The notes: generated by a model from the letters alone, not told the origin. Positions 38,009 through 46,895 are shown, counted from the first letter of the stretch. The stretch: 64,000 nucleotides of DNA from an uncultured Dorea sp. (GCA_945870325.1 CAMBRQ010000011.1:1-64000), one strand, 5' to 3'. A program made the numbers and translations.

Positions 38009-38054
38009 GCAAGCATCCGGAGGGAACTGCCGGTGGCAGATCCTGTAGGTTGCC
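38009..38054 (+). repeat. Copy 3 of the hairpin repeat, with a degenerate half copy
   Basis: GCAAGCATCCGGAGGGAA, CTGCC-GGT-GGCAG, ATCCTGTAGGTTGC. It follows immediately on the terminator T-run. A decayed partial copy (AGCATCCGGAACTGCTGATAG) continues at ~38057-38081, before azlC. Confidence 0.72.
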
Positions 38055-38129
38055 ATAGCATCCGGAACTGCTGATAGCGGGTTTCGTAGATGTGAAAAAT
38101 ATATAAGAGGTACGAAAGAAGGAAGAAGT

Positions 38130-38837
38130 ATGTCTGGTTACAAGGAGGCATTCAAAAAAGCATTTCCGTATACGATTCCGGTACTGACCGGGTATCTGTT
38201 TATTGGAATTGCATTTGGGATAATGTATGCGGAGAAGGGGTATTCTTTTCTGTGGGCGATGTTGATGAGTTTGTTGGTGTATGCGGGTTCGGGTCAGTAT
38301 CTGGCGGTGAATTTTTTTGCTCCCGGAGTTTCATTCTTTCAGGTGATATTCATGACCCTGATGGTGAATGTAAGACACATATTCTATGGAATCTCATTGC
38401 TTGAAAAATTCAATAGTATGGGGAAAAAGCGCTGGTATATGATATTCGGTCTGACGGATGAGACATATTCCCTGCTCTGTACGACGAAAGTGCCGGAAGG
38501 GGTTGCAGAGGATAAGTTCTTGTTTGCAATATCGCTTATGGATCAGTCGTACTGGGTTCTTGGATCGGCAATTGGTGCATTGGCGGGAACCTTGATTCCG
38601 TTTCATTCAGAGGGAATTGATTTCGCTATGACGGCACTGTTCGTAGTGATCTTTGTGGAACAATGGATGGACCGGAAGAACCGGATTCCTGAGGTGATCG
38701 GAGTGGCAGCGGCTTTCATCTGCCTTCAGATATTCGGGGCTGATAGTTTCGTGCTGCCGACGATGCTGTTCATTATTATGATACTTCTGGTGGCAAGAAC
38801 CAGATTGGAGAGGAAGGGGGATGCGATATGCCAGTGA
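38130..38837 (+). CDS. azlC: Branched-chain amino acid exporter large subunit AzlC
   Basis: 235 aa, hydrophobic with seven to eight predicted helices. Family features: PYTIPVLTGYLFIGIAFGIM, YAGSGQYLAVNFF, NVRHIFYGISLL and FGLTDETYSLL. With AzlD it exports branched-chain amino acids or their analogues. Ribosome site GAAGGAAGAAGT. It overlaps azlD by 10 nt. A CodY link is plausible but no operator was identified. Confidence 0.93.
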   Translation: MSGYKEAFKKAFPYTIPVLTGYLFIGIAFGIMYAEKGYSFLWAMLMSLLVYAGSGQYLAVNFFAPGVSFFQVIFMTLMVNVRHIFYGISLLEKFNSMGKKRWYMIFGLTDETYSLLCTTKVPEGVAEDKFLFAISLMDQSYWVLGSAIGALAGTLIPFHSEGIDFAMTALFVVIFVEQWMDRKNRIPEVIGVAAAFICLQIFGADSFVLPTMLFIIMILLVARTRLERKGDAICQ

Positions 38838-39160
38838 GTGCGGCAAGATCGCTTGCAATTATCTTAGTTGTGGCAGCAGCCACATTCGCTACGAGAGTAG
38901 TGCCTTTCCTGGTATTTCCGAAGGGGAAGGAGATACCTCCGCTGATCCAGTATCTGGGGAAGGTACTGACGCCGGCGGTAATAGGGATGCTTGTTGTCTA
39001 TTGCCTTAAATCAACTCCGGTTCTGGACGCGCCGCATGGGCTTCCGGAAACGATCGCGGTGGCGGTTACTGCGGGGCTGCATGTGTGGAAGCGGAATAAT
39101 CTTTTGAGTATTGGGGTGGGGACGGTATTGTATATGGTGTTGATTCAGGGGGTGTTTTAG
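38828..39160 (+). CDS. azlD: AzlD small subunit of the branched-chain amino acid exporter
   Basis: 110 aa with three to four membrane helices; ATFATRVVPFLVF and YCLKSTPVLDAPHGLPE are typical of AzlD. The start lies inside azlC behind GAGAGGAAGGGGGATGCG, indicating coupled synthesis in equal amounts. Element C begins 31 nt after the stop. Confidence 0.92.
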   Translation: MPVSAARSLAIILVVAAATFATRVVPFLVFPKGKEIPPLIQYLGKVLTPAVIGMLVVYCLKSTPVLDAPHGLPETIAVAVTAGLHVWKRNNLLSIGVGTVLYMVLIQGVF

Positions 39161-39190
39161 AGGAATGTTGGTTTGGGTCGAAGGGGGACG

Positions 39191-39431
39191 GCGCGAGGGT
39201 GCATAATGGGTGGCTGAGGGCGGAACCTTTCGGTAAGAAAACGTAACATCAAAATGAGCGATTCTTTCGCAATCGGGCATATTCGCCGTGAGCCCTTGAT
39301 GGGCTCGCGACTCAGATGCCCTCGAAACTTGGATTTGTGATCCAAGTTTCGTGCGAAAGGATCGCTCATTTTGATGCAACGTTTTCTAGACCTCAGAGGA
39401 CGCCCCAGCCACCCATTATGCACCCTCGCGC
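39191..39431. other. Structured element C (241 nt), same architecture as A and B
   Basis: Left arm 39191-39271 pairs with 39352-39431: a 26-bp perfect distal stem (39191-39216 with 39406-39431), a ~29-nt bubble, a 26-bp proximal stem. The core has joiner ATC, hairpin 39275-39321 (GGGCAT, ATTCG, 10 bp, TTGAT, 10 bp, CTCAG, ATGCCC), one T, and hairpin 39323-39351 (12 bp, loop TTGTG). ATTCG/CTCAG is a paired change relative to ATTCA/TTCAG. It lies between the convergent azlD and hrb genes; 39432-39555 is G-rich and shows nothing further. Confidence 0.88.
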
Positions 39432-39559
39432 TTGTGCGCGTTCGGGGGATTGGCGTTTCCTCTGGGAGGGGATGCCGGCGGGTGCAAAGGGGAGGTCGTT
39501 GGTGGAAAGATAACAGGTGGATTCAATCAACTCTTTGACGTACACCTTGTCATAAATTC

Positions 39560-40219
39560 TTATAATGCTTTGAATTTTTCTTTGCCTTGTTTGCAGATTG
39601 GGCAGGTGTAATCTTGTGGTAGTTCTTCGAAAGGGATGTCTCCGTCGTATACATAGCCGCAGATGCTGCAGGTCCACTTTTTGGTAGAAGAATCATTGGG
39701 GATGTCATTAGCGGCATCTTCTTCTGGCAGATAGGTTGGTGCGTTTTTGGGGCTTTTTCCTTTTACTACTTTGTGGTAGTATGCGTAGGTCATGGCTGGA
39801 GCGGTTCCGATGGTGTCACAGTCGATGACTTCGCCTAAGAATACGGTATGGGTTGAAGTCTCCATCTTATCGATGACCCGACAGACAATATATCCGCAGG
39901 AATCATTTACGATAGGCAGTCCTTCTTTGACGCTATAGTCAACGCTGTCGAATTTGTTCACATCCTTGCCTGACTGGAAGCCGAATCTTCCGATGAGGGA
40001 GGAGTCTGATTCCTCTGAGAGGATGGATACTGCGAACATGCCTGTGCTGGCGATGCAGGAATTGGTATAGTTATCATGGTTCATGCTCACGGCGATGGTA
40101 GCAGGAGATGAAGTGATCTGCATGATGCTGTTGGCGATGCAGCCGGTGTTACGTTCCTGGTCTAGGGATGAGACAACATAGACGCCATAGGATAGATTGC
40201 GAAATACTTTTGTATTCAT
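39560..40219 (-). CDS. hrb: High-molecular-weight rubredoxin (flavin reductase domain + rubredoxin)
   Basis: 219 aa. Residues 1-~155 form an FMN-binding flavin-reductase-like domain (NLSYGVYVVSS, NTGCIANSIMQITSSP, HDNYTNSCI). A linker leads to a C-terminal rubredoxin with CSICGYVYDGD and CPICK iron ligands. In acetogens such Hrb proteins pass electrons from NAD(P)H to flavodiiron proteins against O2 and NO. Start at 40219 behind GGAGGGAATCCC. Minus strand, convergent to azlCD and divergent from argS. Confidence 0.9.
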   Translation of the reverse strand: MNTKVFRNLSYGVYVVSSLDQERNTGCIANSIMQITSSPATIAVSMNHDNYTNSCIASTGMFAVSILSEESDSSLIGRFGFQSGKDVNKFDSVDYSVKEGLPIVNDSCGYIVCRVIDKMETSTHTVFLGEVIDCDTIGTAPAMTYAYYHKVVKGKSPKNAPTYLPEEDAANDIPNDSSTKKWTCSICGYVYDGDIPFEELPQDYTCPICKQGKEKFKAL

Positions 40220-40387
40220 GGGATTCCCTCCTTAATAATATAATAATAGTAATTGTTATTAATTATATTATCATATTCTTCCATTTTTTGCAATAAGAGT
40301 TTGAATATTAGGTTGTTGCGCGGATTTCCTTGTGTTAGAATACTAAGTAGACTTTTGGGCTGAAGATGGAGAAATGGAGGAAATGAC

Positions 40388-42154
40388 ATGAAGAAAATGA
40401 TCGACCTCATTGCAGAGGAACTTGCAGAGGCGTTTGAGAAGGCAGGATATGACAGGTCCTATGCGAAGGTGACCCTTTCTAACCGTCCGGATCTGTGTGA
40501 ATATCAGTGTAATGGTGCAATGGCAGGGGCTAAGGCTTACCACAAGGCTCCGATTATGATTGCGAATGACGTGGTGGAGAATCTGAAGGGCAGCAAGTGC
40601 TTAAGTGAAGTAAATGCCGTGAATCCGGGATTTATCAATCTGAAACTTGATAAAGAATATGTGGCGGATTATCTGAATCAGATGGGATCCGATGAGAAAC
40701 TGGGACTGGAAGAAGTAGAAGAGCCGAAGATGATCGTTATTGATTACGGCGGTCCGAATGTGGCTAAGCCGCTTCATGTAGGGCATCTGCGTTCTGCGAT
40801 CATTGGAGAGAGTGTGAAGCGGATTGCAAGAAAGATGGGGCATAAAGTCCTGGGAGATATTCATCTGGGTGACTGGGGATATCAGATGGGACTGATTATT
40901 ACAGAGTTGAAGGAGCGTCAGCCGGAACTGCCGTATTTTGATGATGCGTTTGAGGGTGATTATCCAAAAGAGGCGCCATTTACCATAGGGGAACTGGAGG
41001 AGATCTACCCAACGGCAAGCGGAAAAGCGAAGGAAGATGACGCATATCGTGAAGAGGCTCTTCATGCAACCTATCTGTTGCAGAACGGGCATAAGGGATA
41101 TACTGCGATCTGGAATCATATTATGAATGTGTCAGTTTCAGATCTTAAGAAGAATTATGCGAATCTGAATGTGGGATTCGACCTGTGGAAGGGCGAGTCT
41201 GATGCCCAGGCTTATATTCCGGATATGATCGAGCGTCTGAAGAAGGAAGGACATGCACATATTGACGAGGGTGCTCTTGTTATCGATGTGAAAGAAGAGA
41301 CTGACACAAAGGAGATCCCACCGTGTATGATTCAGAAGTCTGACGGTGCTTCTTTGTACGGGACGACAGACCTTGCGACTATGGTACAAAGAGAGGCGGA
41401 CTATAAACCGGACAAGATCATCTATGTTGTGGATAAACGTCAGGAACTGCATTTTGTACAGGTGTTCCGTGCGGCGAAGAAGACAGGCATCTTGCCGCAG
41501 GAAACAGATCTTAAGTTCTTAGGCTTTGGAACGATGAATGGAAAGGATGGCAAGCCATTCAAGACCAGAGAAGGCGGCGTGATGCGTCTGGAGGATCTGA
41601 TTGCAGAGATTGCGGAAGAGATGTATAAGAAGATTGCCGAGAACCGTACGGTTGCCGAAGAAGAGGCGAGGGAGACTGCGAAGATTGTAGGATTGTCTGC
41701 GATTAAGTATGGCGATCTGTCTAATCAGGCGTCCAAGGATTATGTATTCGATGTAGACCGCTTTACGTCTTTCGAGGGAAATACAGGACCGTACATCTTA
41801 TATACAATTGTGCGTATCAAGTCTATTTTGAATAAATATCAGGCAGAGGGAAAATCTGTGGAAGGGCTTCGGCTTTCTGGCGCTCATAATGAGAGCGAGA
41901 AGGCGCTGATGCTGGAGGTCTTGAAATATAATGAAGTAATGGAGAATGCATATGAAGAACTGGCACCGCATAAGATCTGTGCCTATATCTATGATCTTGC
42001 CAATGCATTCAACCGTTTCTATCATGAGACGAAGATACTGGCAGAAGAAGACGAGGCGAAGCAGAAGAGTTATATCGCACTGCTGATGCTTACGAAGCAA
42101 GTATTGGAATCTTGTATTGATGTGCTGGGATTCGAAGCGCCGGAGAGGATGTAG
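40388..42154 (+). CDS. argS: Arginyl-tRNA synthetase
   Basis: 588 aa. N-terminal Add1 domain, HIGH motif as PLHVGHLRSA, KMSKS-equivalent region FKTREGGVMRL, and a DALR anticodon-binding C-terminus. It charges tRNA-Arg; its tRNA-Arg(CCG) partner is 3 kb upstream. Start at ATG 40388 behind GGAGGAAATGAC. It ends 3 nt before alaX. Confidence 0.96.
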   Translation: MKKMIDLIAEELAEAFEKAGYDRSYAKVTLSNRPDLCEYQCNGAMAGAKAYHKAPIMIANDVVENLKGSKCLSEVNAVNPGFINLKLDKEYVADYLNQMGSDEKLGLEEVEEPKMIVIDYGGPNVAKPLHVGHLRSAIIGESVKRIARKMGHKVLGDIHLGDWGYQMGLIITELKERQPELPYFDDAFEGDYPKEAPFTIGELEEIYPTASGKAKEDDAYREEALHATYLLQNGHKGYTAIWNHIMNVSVSDLKKNYANLNVGFDLWKGESDAQAYIPDMIERLKKEGHAHIDEGALVIDVKEETDTKEIPPCMIQKSDGASLYGTTDLATMVQREADYKPDKIIYVVDKRQELHFVQVFRAAKKTGILPQETDLKFLGFGTMNGKDGKPFKTREGGVMRLEDLIAEIAEEMYKKIAENRTVAEEEARETAKIVGLSAIKYGDLSNQASKDYVFDVDRFTSFEGNTGPYILYTIVRIKSILNKYQAEGKSVEGLRLSGAHNESEKALMLEVLKYNEVMENAYEELAPHKICAYIYDLANAFNRFYHETKILAEEDEAKQKSYIALLMLTKQVLESCIDVLGFEAPERM

Positions 42155-42157
42155 GCG

Positions 42158-43306
42158 ATGACGGAGAAGTTATTCTATCAAAACAGCCACCTGAAGGAAT
42201 TTCAGGCGAAGGTGCTCGCATGTGAGAACATGGATGATAGCTATAAAGTTGTGCTGGATCAGACTGCGTTCTTTCCGGAGGGAGGCGGACAGTATGCAGA
42301 TACAGGGTATCTGGATGATGTGGAAGTGCTGGATGTCCATGAGAAGGAAGGCATCATCTATCATACGACGAAATCGCCAGTGGAAGTGGGAACGGTCGTG
42401 ACAGGCAGAATCCGTTGGAATGAGCGTTTTGAGAAGATGCAGCAGCATACGGGCGAGCATATTGTATCGGGGCTTATACATGCAAGATTCGGATATGAGA
42501 ATGTAGGCTTCCATCTGGGGGCGGATTATTGCACGATGGATTTTAATGGACCGATTACCAGAGAAGAGTTGAAAGAGATTGAGTGGGAAGCGAACCGAGC
42601 GGTTTTTCAGAATCTGGATATACAGGTAACTTATCCTTCCAAAGAGGAATTAAAGAATCTTAAGTACCGAAGCAAGATTGAGATTGAAGGACAGGTGCGT
42701 ATTGTAACGGTTCCGGGATATGATGTCTGTGCCTGCTGCGCGCCCCACGTGGATAAGACAGGTGAGATAGGGCTTATCAAACTGGTGAATATGGTGAACT
42801 ATAAAGGCGGAGAACGTATCACCATGCTTTGCGGCATACGTGCGCTGAGAGATTATGAGAAGAAGGACGAGAATACCAAGGCGATCTCGGCTCTTCTCTG
42901 TGCGAAAGAGTATGAGATTGCAGATGCTGTCGGACACCTGAAGGAGGAACAGAATCGTTTGAAAGGGAAACTTGCATCCCTCTGGCAGAGGCTGCTGGCA
43001 TATCGGGCGGCAGAGATTCCGTTGGAGTCGGATGTGATCTCCGTGTTTGATTCGGAACTCTCGGGAAATGCACCGCGGGAACTGATGAATCTGGTCCTTG
43101 ACAGAGGAGCGAAAGTATGTGCTGTATTTGCCGGAAATAATATGGAAGGTTACCGTTATGTGATTGGCAGCAGGACAGAAGATGTGCGACAACTCAGCAA
43201 GAGGCTGAATGCTGTGTTCGAAGGAAGGGGCGGCGGCAAGCCTGAGATGGTACAAGGTTCTCTGAAAGGAGAGGAAGAAGCCATCAGAACTGAACTTGGA
43301 TGTTAG
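42158..43306 (+). CDS. alaX: Alanyl-tRNA editing protein (AlaX-L type, with DHHA1)
   Basis: 382 aa. N-terminal small barrel (QTAFFPEGGGQYADTG), zinc-binding QQHTGEHIVSG and CACCAPHV (editing site HxxxH...CxxxH), and a C-terminal DHHA1 domain with GRGGGKPEMVQG. It hydrolyses mischarged Ser- or Gly-tRNA-Ala in trans. Tightly coupled to argS (3-nt gap), an unusual pairing since its substrate is tRNA-Ala. Confidence 0.92.
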   Translation: MTEKLFYQNSHLKEFQAKVLACENMDDSYKVVLDQTAFFPEGGGQYADTGYLDDVEVLDVHEKEGIIYHTTKSPVEVGTVVTGRIRWNERFEKMQQHTGEHIVSGLIHARFGYENVGFHLGADYCTMDFNGPITREELKEIEWEANRAVFQNLDIQVTYPSKEELKNLKYRSKIEIEGQVRIVTVPGYDVCACCAPHVDKTGEIGLIKLVNMVNYKGGERITMLCGIRALRDYEKKDENTKAISALLCAKEYEIADAVGHLKEEQNRLKGKLASLWQRLLAYRAAEIPLESDVISVFDSELSGNAPRELMNLVLDRGAKVCAVFAGNNMEGYRYVIGSRTEDVRQLSKRLNAVFEGRGGGKPEMVQGSLKGEEEAIRTELGC

Positions 43307-43330
43307 AGCGCGAGGATGAGACATAAGAGC

Positions 43331-43366
43331 AAGGGATTGGAATGTAGAAGTTCCAGTCCCTTAATT
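43331..43366 (+). terminator. Terminator after alaX
   Basis: AAGGGATTGGAA, 8-nt loop, TTCCAGTCCCTT, AATTTG; short T-run. The next 120 nt hold the htrA leader, in which I see no further motif. Confidence 0.65.
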
Positions 43367-43488
43367 TGTTGGTGATTTAATGATTTTGTCACCTTTCTAT
43401 CACAGTTTGAACACAATTTGGCGGTAGACTACTAACATAAACAAAAAAGAAATAAACAAAAGATCATAAGACGAAAGGAGTCATTAAT

Positions 43489-44772
43489 ATGGATAACCAA
43501 TATACTTACTATACACCGGGACAGGATTCGAATCAGCAGAATCAGTCTAATATGAATGGAGAGAATCAGAACTATAATCATAAGGAGCCACGTAAGAAAA
43601 AGGGAACACCGAAGTGGGTGAAAACGGCATGTCTTGGTCTTGTCTTTGGATTAGTTGCAAGTGCGGCGTTTCAGACCAGCAATATTGTGGCGGGAAAGGT
43701 GCTTGGTGCAGATGACAGTAAGACTGCGAAGAAGACAGAGACGGTAAGCAATGCGAAACTTACAACTTCTGCAGACAGCAAGGTATCTTCCGATGTGGCT
43801 GAGATTGCTAAGAATGCAATGCCGTCAGTAGTATCCATTACAAACATGAGCGTTCAGCAGGTGCAGAATTTCTTTGGAGGCATCCAGGAACAGGAAAGCA
43901 AGAGTGTGGGATCTGGTATTATCATCGGGCAGAACGATTCGGAACTTCTGGTTGTAACGAATAATCATGTGGTAGAAGGCTGTGACACATTAACCGTTTC
44001 ATTTATTGATGAAGAAAGTGTGGAGGCGAATGTAAAGGGAACCGACCCGAATAAGGATCTGGCTGTTGTGGCAGTTGATATCAGCAAGATTCCGGAGAAT
44101 ACGATGAAGGAGATCGCAGTTGCGACGATGGGAGATTCCACGCAGTTACAGGTTGGAGAATCAGCGATTGCGATTGGAAATGCTCTTGGTTACGGACAGT
44201 CTGTTACTTCCGGAATTATCTCTGCAACAAGCAGACAGATGGATGGAATTGAAGGCGACATGCTTCAGACGGATGCGGCGATCAACCCTGGAAACAGTGG
44301 CGGTGCGTTGCTGAATGCCAAAGGCGAAGTGATTGGAATTAATACTGCAAAGGTTGCAACGGATGCGGTAGAAGGCATGGGATATGCAATTCCGATATCT
44401 CAGGCACAGGATACGATTGAGAATCTGATGAATCAGGAGACCAGAACCAAAGTTGCAGAGAATGAGAGAGGGTATATCGGCATTGAAGGAGTGGATGTAA
44501 CAGAAGATACTTCTCAGATGTATAATATGCCGACAGGCGTCTATGTCTCTAACGTGATCTCCAGAGGCGGTGCAGATAAAGCGGGAATCACGAAAGGATC
44601 TGTCATTACTGCAATTAATGGTACTTCTGTCAATAGTATGGAAGCCTTGCAAGAGCAGCTTCAGTATTATAAAGTGGGTGAAAAAGTAACTCTGACGATT
44701 GCGACGCCGGGTAATAATGGAGAATATGAAAGCAGTGATGTAGAAGTTACACTTGGAGAAGGCTCAAGATAA
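43489..44772 (+). CDS. htrA: HtrA/DegP-type serine protease with PDZ domain
   Basis: 427 aa. Gln/Asn-rich cytosolic N-terminus, membrane helix ~43-62, trypsin-like domain with His ~160 (TNNHVVEG), Asp ~190 (NKDLAVVAV) and Ser ~270 (NPGNSGGAL), then one PDZ domain. It degrades or refolds damaged proteins at the outer membrane face. Ribosome site GAAAGGAGTCATTAAT. Monocistronic between two hairpins. Confidence 0.94.
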   Translation: MDNQYTYYTPGQDSNQQNQSNMNGENQNYNHKEPRKKKGTPKWVKTACLGLVFGLVASAAFQTSNIVAGKVLGADDSKTAKKTETVSNAKLTTSADSKVSSDVAEIAKNAMPSVVSITNMSVQQVQNFFGGIQEQESKSVGSGIIIGQNDSELLVVTNNHVVEGCDTLTVSFIDEESVEANVKGTDPNKDLAVVAVDISKIPENTMKEIAVATMGDSTQLQVGESAIAIGNALGYGQSVTSGIISATSRQMDGIEGDMLQTDAAINPGNSGGALLNAKGEVIGINTAKVATDAVEGMGYAIPISQAQDTIENLMNQETRTKVAENERGYIGIEGVDVTEDTSQMYNMPTGVYVSNVISRGGADKAGITKGSVITAINGTSVNSMEALQEQLQYYKVGEKVTLTIATPGNNGEYESSDVEVTLGEGSR

Positions 44773-44797
44773 GCAGAATCAAGATTAGAGAATGGAT

Positions 44798-44830
44798 AAG
44801 ACATAGCAGACCACAGGACTGCTATGTCTT
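44798..44830 (+). terminator. Hairpin after htrA
   Basis: AAGACATAGCAG / CTGCTATGTCTT, 9-nt loop, followed by GCTTTGG. Strong stem, poor T-run, so it could act as a 3'-end stabiliser. Confidence 0.6.
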
Positions 44831-44848
44831 GCTTTGGATGGATCTTTG

Positions 44849-44892
44849 TTGACAAAAGATGAGCATAAAGATATAATACCCGCATAGGGTAT
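44849..44892 (+). promoter_or_regulatory. csoR promoter with downstream CsoR-like operator
   Basis: TTGACA 44849-44854, 17-nt spacer, TATAAT 44872-44877. A palindrome ATACCC-GCATA-GGGTAT (44876-44892) overlaps the -10 and start point. C/G-run palindromes of this type are CsoR-family sites, so autoregulation is likely. Confidence 0.75.
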
Positions 44893-44929
44893 GGATTGAT
44901 ATCGGCTGTGATAGCAAAGGAGGGGCGTC

Positions 44930-45232
44930 ATGGAAGAGAAGAAATGCTGTGCAGAGAGAATGAAGCACAGGGAGGATAAAGAGTATAGAGATCTGATCAA
45001 CAGGCTTAACCGTGTGGAAGGTCAGGTCAGAGGCGTGAAGAAGATGGTGGAAGATGAGAGGTACTGTGTTGATATCCTGACTCAGGTTACGGCGATACAG
45101 GCCGCGTTGAATGCATTTAACAAGAAACTGCTTGCGAATCATATTCACAGCTGTGTGGTGGACGATATTAGAGAAGGGAATATGGAAGTCGTGGATGAAT
45201 TATGCGATACTATTCAGAAAATAATGAAATAG
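44930..45232 (+). CDS. csoR: CsoR/RcnR family metal-sensing repressor
   Basis: 100 aa, all-helical DUF156 fold. [24 protein letters not shown] gives the first Cys ligand; [12 protein letters not shown] gives the His and second Cys, the Cu(I) pattern Cys-His-Cys. The N-terminus is Cys-rich (KKCCAER). No copper transporter follows; its targets lie elsewhere. The stop codon abuts element D. Confidence 0.88.
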   Translation: MEEKKCCAERMKHREDKEYRDLINRLNRVEGQVRGVKKMVEDERYCVDILTQVTAIQAALNAFNKKLLANHIHSCVVDDIREGNMEVVDELCDTIQKIMK

Positions 45233-45394
45233 TAACAGTTCAGCCCGCGCCATTCGCAAAACGCATCTACGATGCTTCTCCGCTGCTACGCAGCTATTTT
45301 TGCTCATAAAATGGCGCTCCGCTCATAAGTCGGATCGTGTGTTCATTCATGCAAGCATGATTCACCCACAATCCGGCTTATGGCTGAACTGTTA
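45232..45394. other. Structured element D (~163 nt), multibranched
   Basis: Outer stem of 14 bp pairs the bases right after the csoR stop (45232-45245) with 45381-45394. Inside are two branches. Branch 1 (CGCGCCATT with AATGGCGC, then GCAAAA with TTTTTGC) is topped by two small hairpins with identical TAC loops (GCATC-TAC-GATGC and GCTGC-TAC-GCAGC). Branch 2 (CATAAGTCGGAT with ATCCGGCTTATG) is topped by TTCATG-CAAG-CATGA. Not the A-C design. With 45395-45530 (AT-rich leader) it fills the gap to the zinc-ribbon gene. Confidence 0.75.
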
Positions 45395-45530
45395 CATGAA
45401 ATAAAAGAAATTTCCATGATTTTTTTGATATTTCCTGTCAAATGTAGTATAATAGCAGCATACGTGAGTGCTGCCTGAATGACAGCATAAGATTGTGAGA
45501 AATTTACGCTATGAGGAGGGGCACATTCTA

Positions 45531-45938
45531 ATGAAATGTCCAATATGCGGCCAGGAATTAAGGCCAGGAAAGAAAGATCCGAATTACCTTTTGTGCTATA
45601 ATTGTAAGAAGAAGTTCAAAGTTCCACAGAAGAAGGTTCAGAGTGCGAAGAAGGAAGATGATGAGACCCAGGAAGAGCAGAAGTATTCCAATATACCGCC
45701 GAAGCATGTACGCCAGAAGCGTGAGGATGAGATGCGCAAAGCCTATGACGAGATGCTTGCCGTAGGAGATGGGAAGAGCAAAAAGAAAAAACCAAAACGC
45801 AAAGAAGAGATTGAAGAAGATTTCATTGATGATTTGGATGACGAGGAAGATGAGAAGATGTCCAAAGCACCGATCATTATACTTGCGCTTGCAATTGTGG
45901 TAGTAGCCGGATTGATTGTATTCATGCGAATGAGATAA
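45531..45938 (+). CDS. Zinc-ribbon protein with C-terminal membrane anchor
   Basis: 135 aa from ATG 45531 (GAGGAGGGG 9 nt upstream). Zinc ribbon CPICGQEL...LLCYNCKKKF (Cys 3, 6, 24, 27), a highly charged middle with Lys and Asp/Glu runs, and a C-terminal tail anchor (~114-133). Function unknown; tail-anchored zinc-ribbon proteins occur widely in Clostridia. Followed by a strong terminator. Confidence 0.7.
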   Translation: MKCPICGQELRPGKKDPNYLLCYNCKKKFKVPQKKVQSAKKEDDETQEEQKYSNIPPKHVRQKREDEMRKAYDEMLAVGDGKSKKKKPKRKEEIEEDFIDDLDDEEDEKMSKAPIIILALAIVVVAGLIVFMRMR

Positions 45939-45947
45939 CAGAAGATG

Positions 45948-45988
45948 GGGAACTGTACGCTAAGTAATGGGTACAGTTCCCTTTTTTA
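45948..45988 (+). terminator. Terminator after the zinc-ribbon gene
   Basis: GGGAACTGTAC (from 45948), ~12-nt loop, GTACAGTTCCC, TTTTTT. Located between convergent genes. Confidence 0.88.
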
Positions 45989-46010
45989 TATTATGAAGAA
46001 GGTAAGAAGA

Positions 46011-46622
46011 TTATCTGTGTCCGGATCTTAGATCGAATTCCGGATTGATTGCGTAGAAGTTCTTACTATCTAAGTGATCCTGGACAATCCTGAGGCTTTC
46101 GCCGAATCTTTGGTAGTGGACAATCTCGCGCTGCCTTAAGAAGCGGATCGGCTCGCAGATCTCAGGGTCTTTGACCAGACGCAGGATGTTATCGTAGGTG
46201 GTTCTTGCTTTCTGTTCAGCAGCCATGTCTTCATGAAGGTCCGTGATGGGATCGCCTTTGGATTGGAAATAGGTTGCCGTCCATGGGGCGCCGCTGGCGG
46301 CCTGTGGCCACAGTGCAAGCGTGTGGTCTGCGTAGTATTTGTCGAAGCCGGATTTCTCTAGTTCTTCCGGAGTCAGGTCACGGGTGAGTTGGTGGACGAT
46401 GGCGCAGATCATCTCCATGTGGGCAAGTTCTTCCGTTCCGATGTCTGTCAGAATTCCAGTGACTTCGCTATAAGGCATGGTGTATCTCTGGGAGAGGTAA
46501 CGCATGGAGGCGGCGAGTTCGCCGTCCGGTCCACCGAATTGCGTGATAATAACCTGTGCAATCTTCGGATTCGTCTGTGTGATCTTTACTGGGTACTGTA
46601 ATCGTTTCTCATAATTCCACAT
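46011..46622 (-). CDS. cotJC: Spore coat protein CotJC (manganese-catalase family)
   Basis: 203 aa. Ferritin-like Mn-catalase fold: ITQFGGPDGELAASMRYLSQRY, DIGTEELAHMEMI (metal Glu/His), EDMAAEQKARTTYDNIL and REIVHYQRFGE (second metal pair). Coat or germination-related protein of the mother cell, possibly with residual catalase activity. Last gene of cotJABC, starting 3 nt after cotJB. Confidence 0.94.
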   Translation of the reverse strand: MWNYEKRLQYPVKITQTNPKIAQVIITQFGGPDGELAASMRYLSQRYTMPYSEVTGILTDIGTEELAHMEMICAIVHQLTRDLTPEELEKSGFDKYYADHTLALWPQAASGAPWTATYFQSKGDPITDLHEDMAAEQKARTTYDNILRLVKDPEICEPIRFLRQREIVHYQRFGESLRIVQDHLDSKNFYAINPEFDLRSGHR

Positions 46623-46625
46623 AAC

Positions 46626-46895
46626 TTAGCATCCCCCTTCCTGCCACGGCCATGGCTCGTTGATCCAGCCCCAGCGTTCTGCTGATGTGCTGGCAGTGTC
46701 TAGGGTCAGCGGACCATAGTATCTGGCATATTCTTTTAATGCTTCGACCCTCTGTTTTTTGAATTCGTCAAAATATTCCAATGCTTCGGCATCGCAGGGA
46801 TGCGTATCCAAGAACAGCTTGACATCATCAACCGCGAAACTGACTACATTGATCCATTCTAATAATTCCCGGCGGTTTGGCTTGTTCTCTGTCAT
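46626..46895 (-). CDS. cotJB: Spore coat protein CotJB
   Basis: 89 aa from the ATG at 46895 (GGAGG 9 nt upstream); a TTG three codons earlier is an artefact of the open frame. RRELLEWINVVSFAVDDVKLFLDTHP and the closing WPWQEGGC are family hallmarks. ATGA overlap with the cotJA stop shows translational coupling. Needed for CotJC incorporation in Bacillus. Confidence 0.93.
   Translation of the reverse strand: MTENKPNRRELLEWINVVSFAVDDVKLFLDTHPCDAEALEYFDEFKKQRVEALKEYARYYGPLTLDTASTSAERWGWINEPWPWQEGGC

Noticed and set aside
38020..38050. Cobalamin-riboswitch-like GGGAA..GGTG..ATCC in the hairpin repeat
   Set aside because: The match is confined to the hairpin, spacing differs, and the CCCGC-ACTGT B12-box part is missing; no B12 genes nearby.
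37967..38129. Possible T-box or amino-acid attenuator before azlC
   Set aside because: No T-box TGGNACC motif or leader peptide; the hairpin is simply the terminator of the preceding gene.
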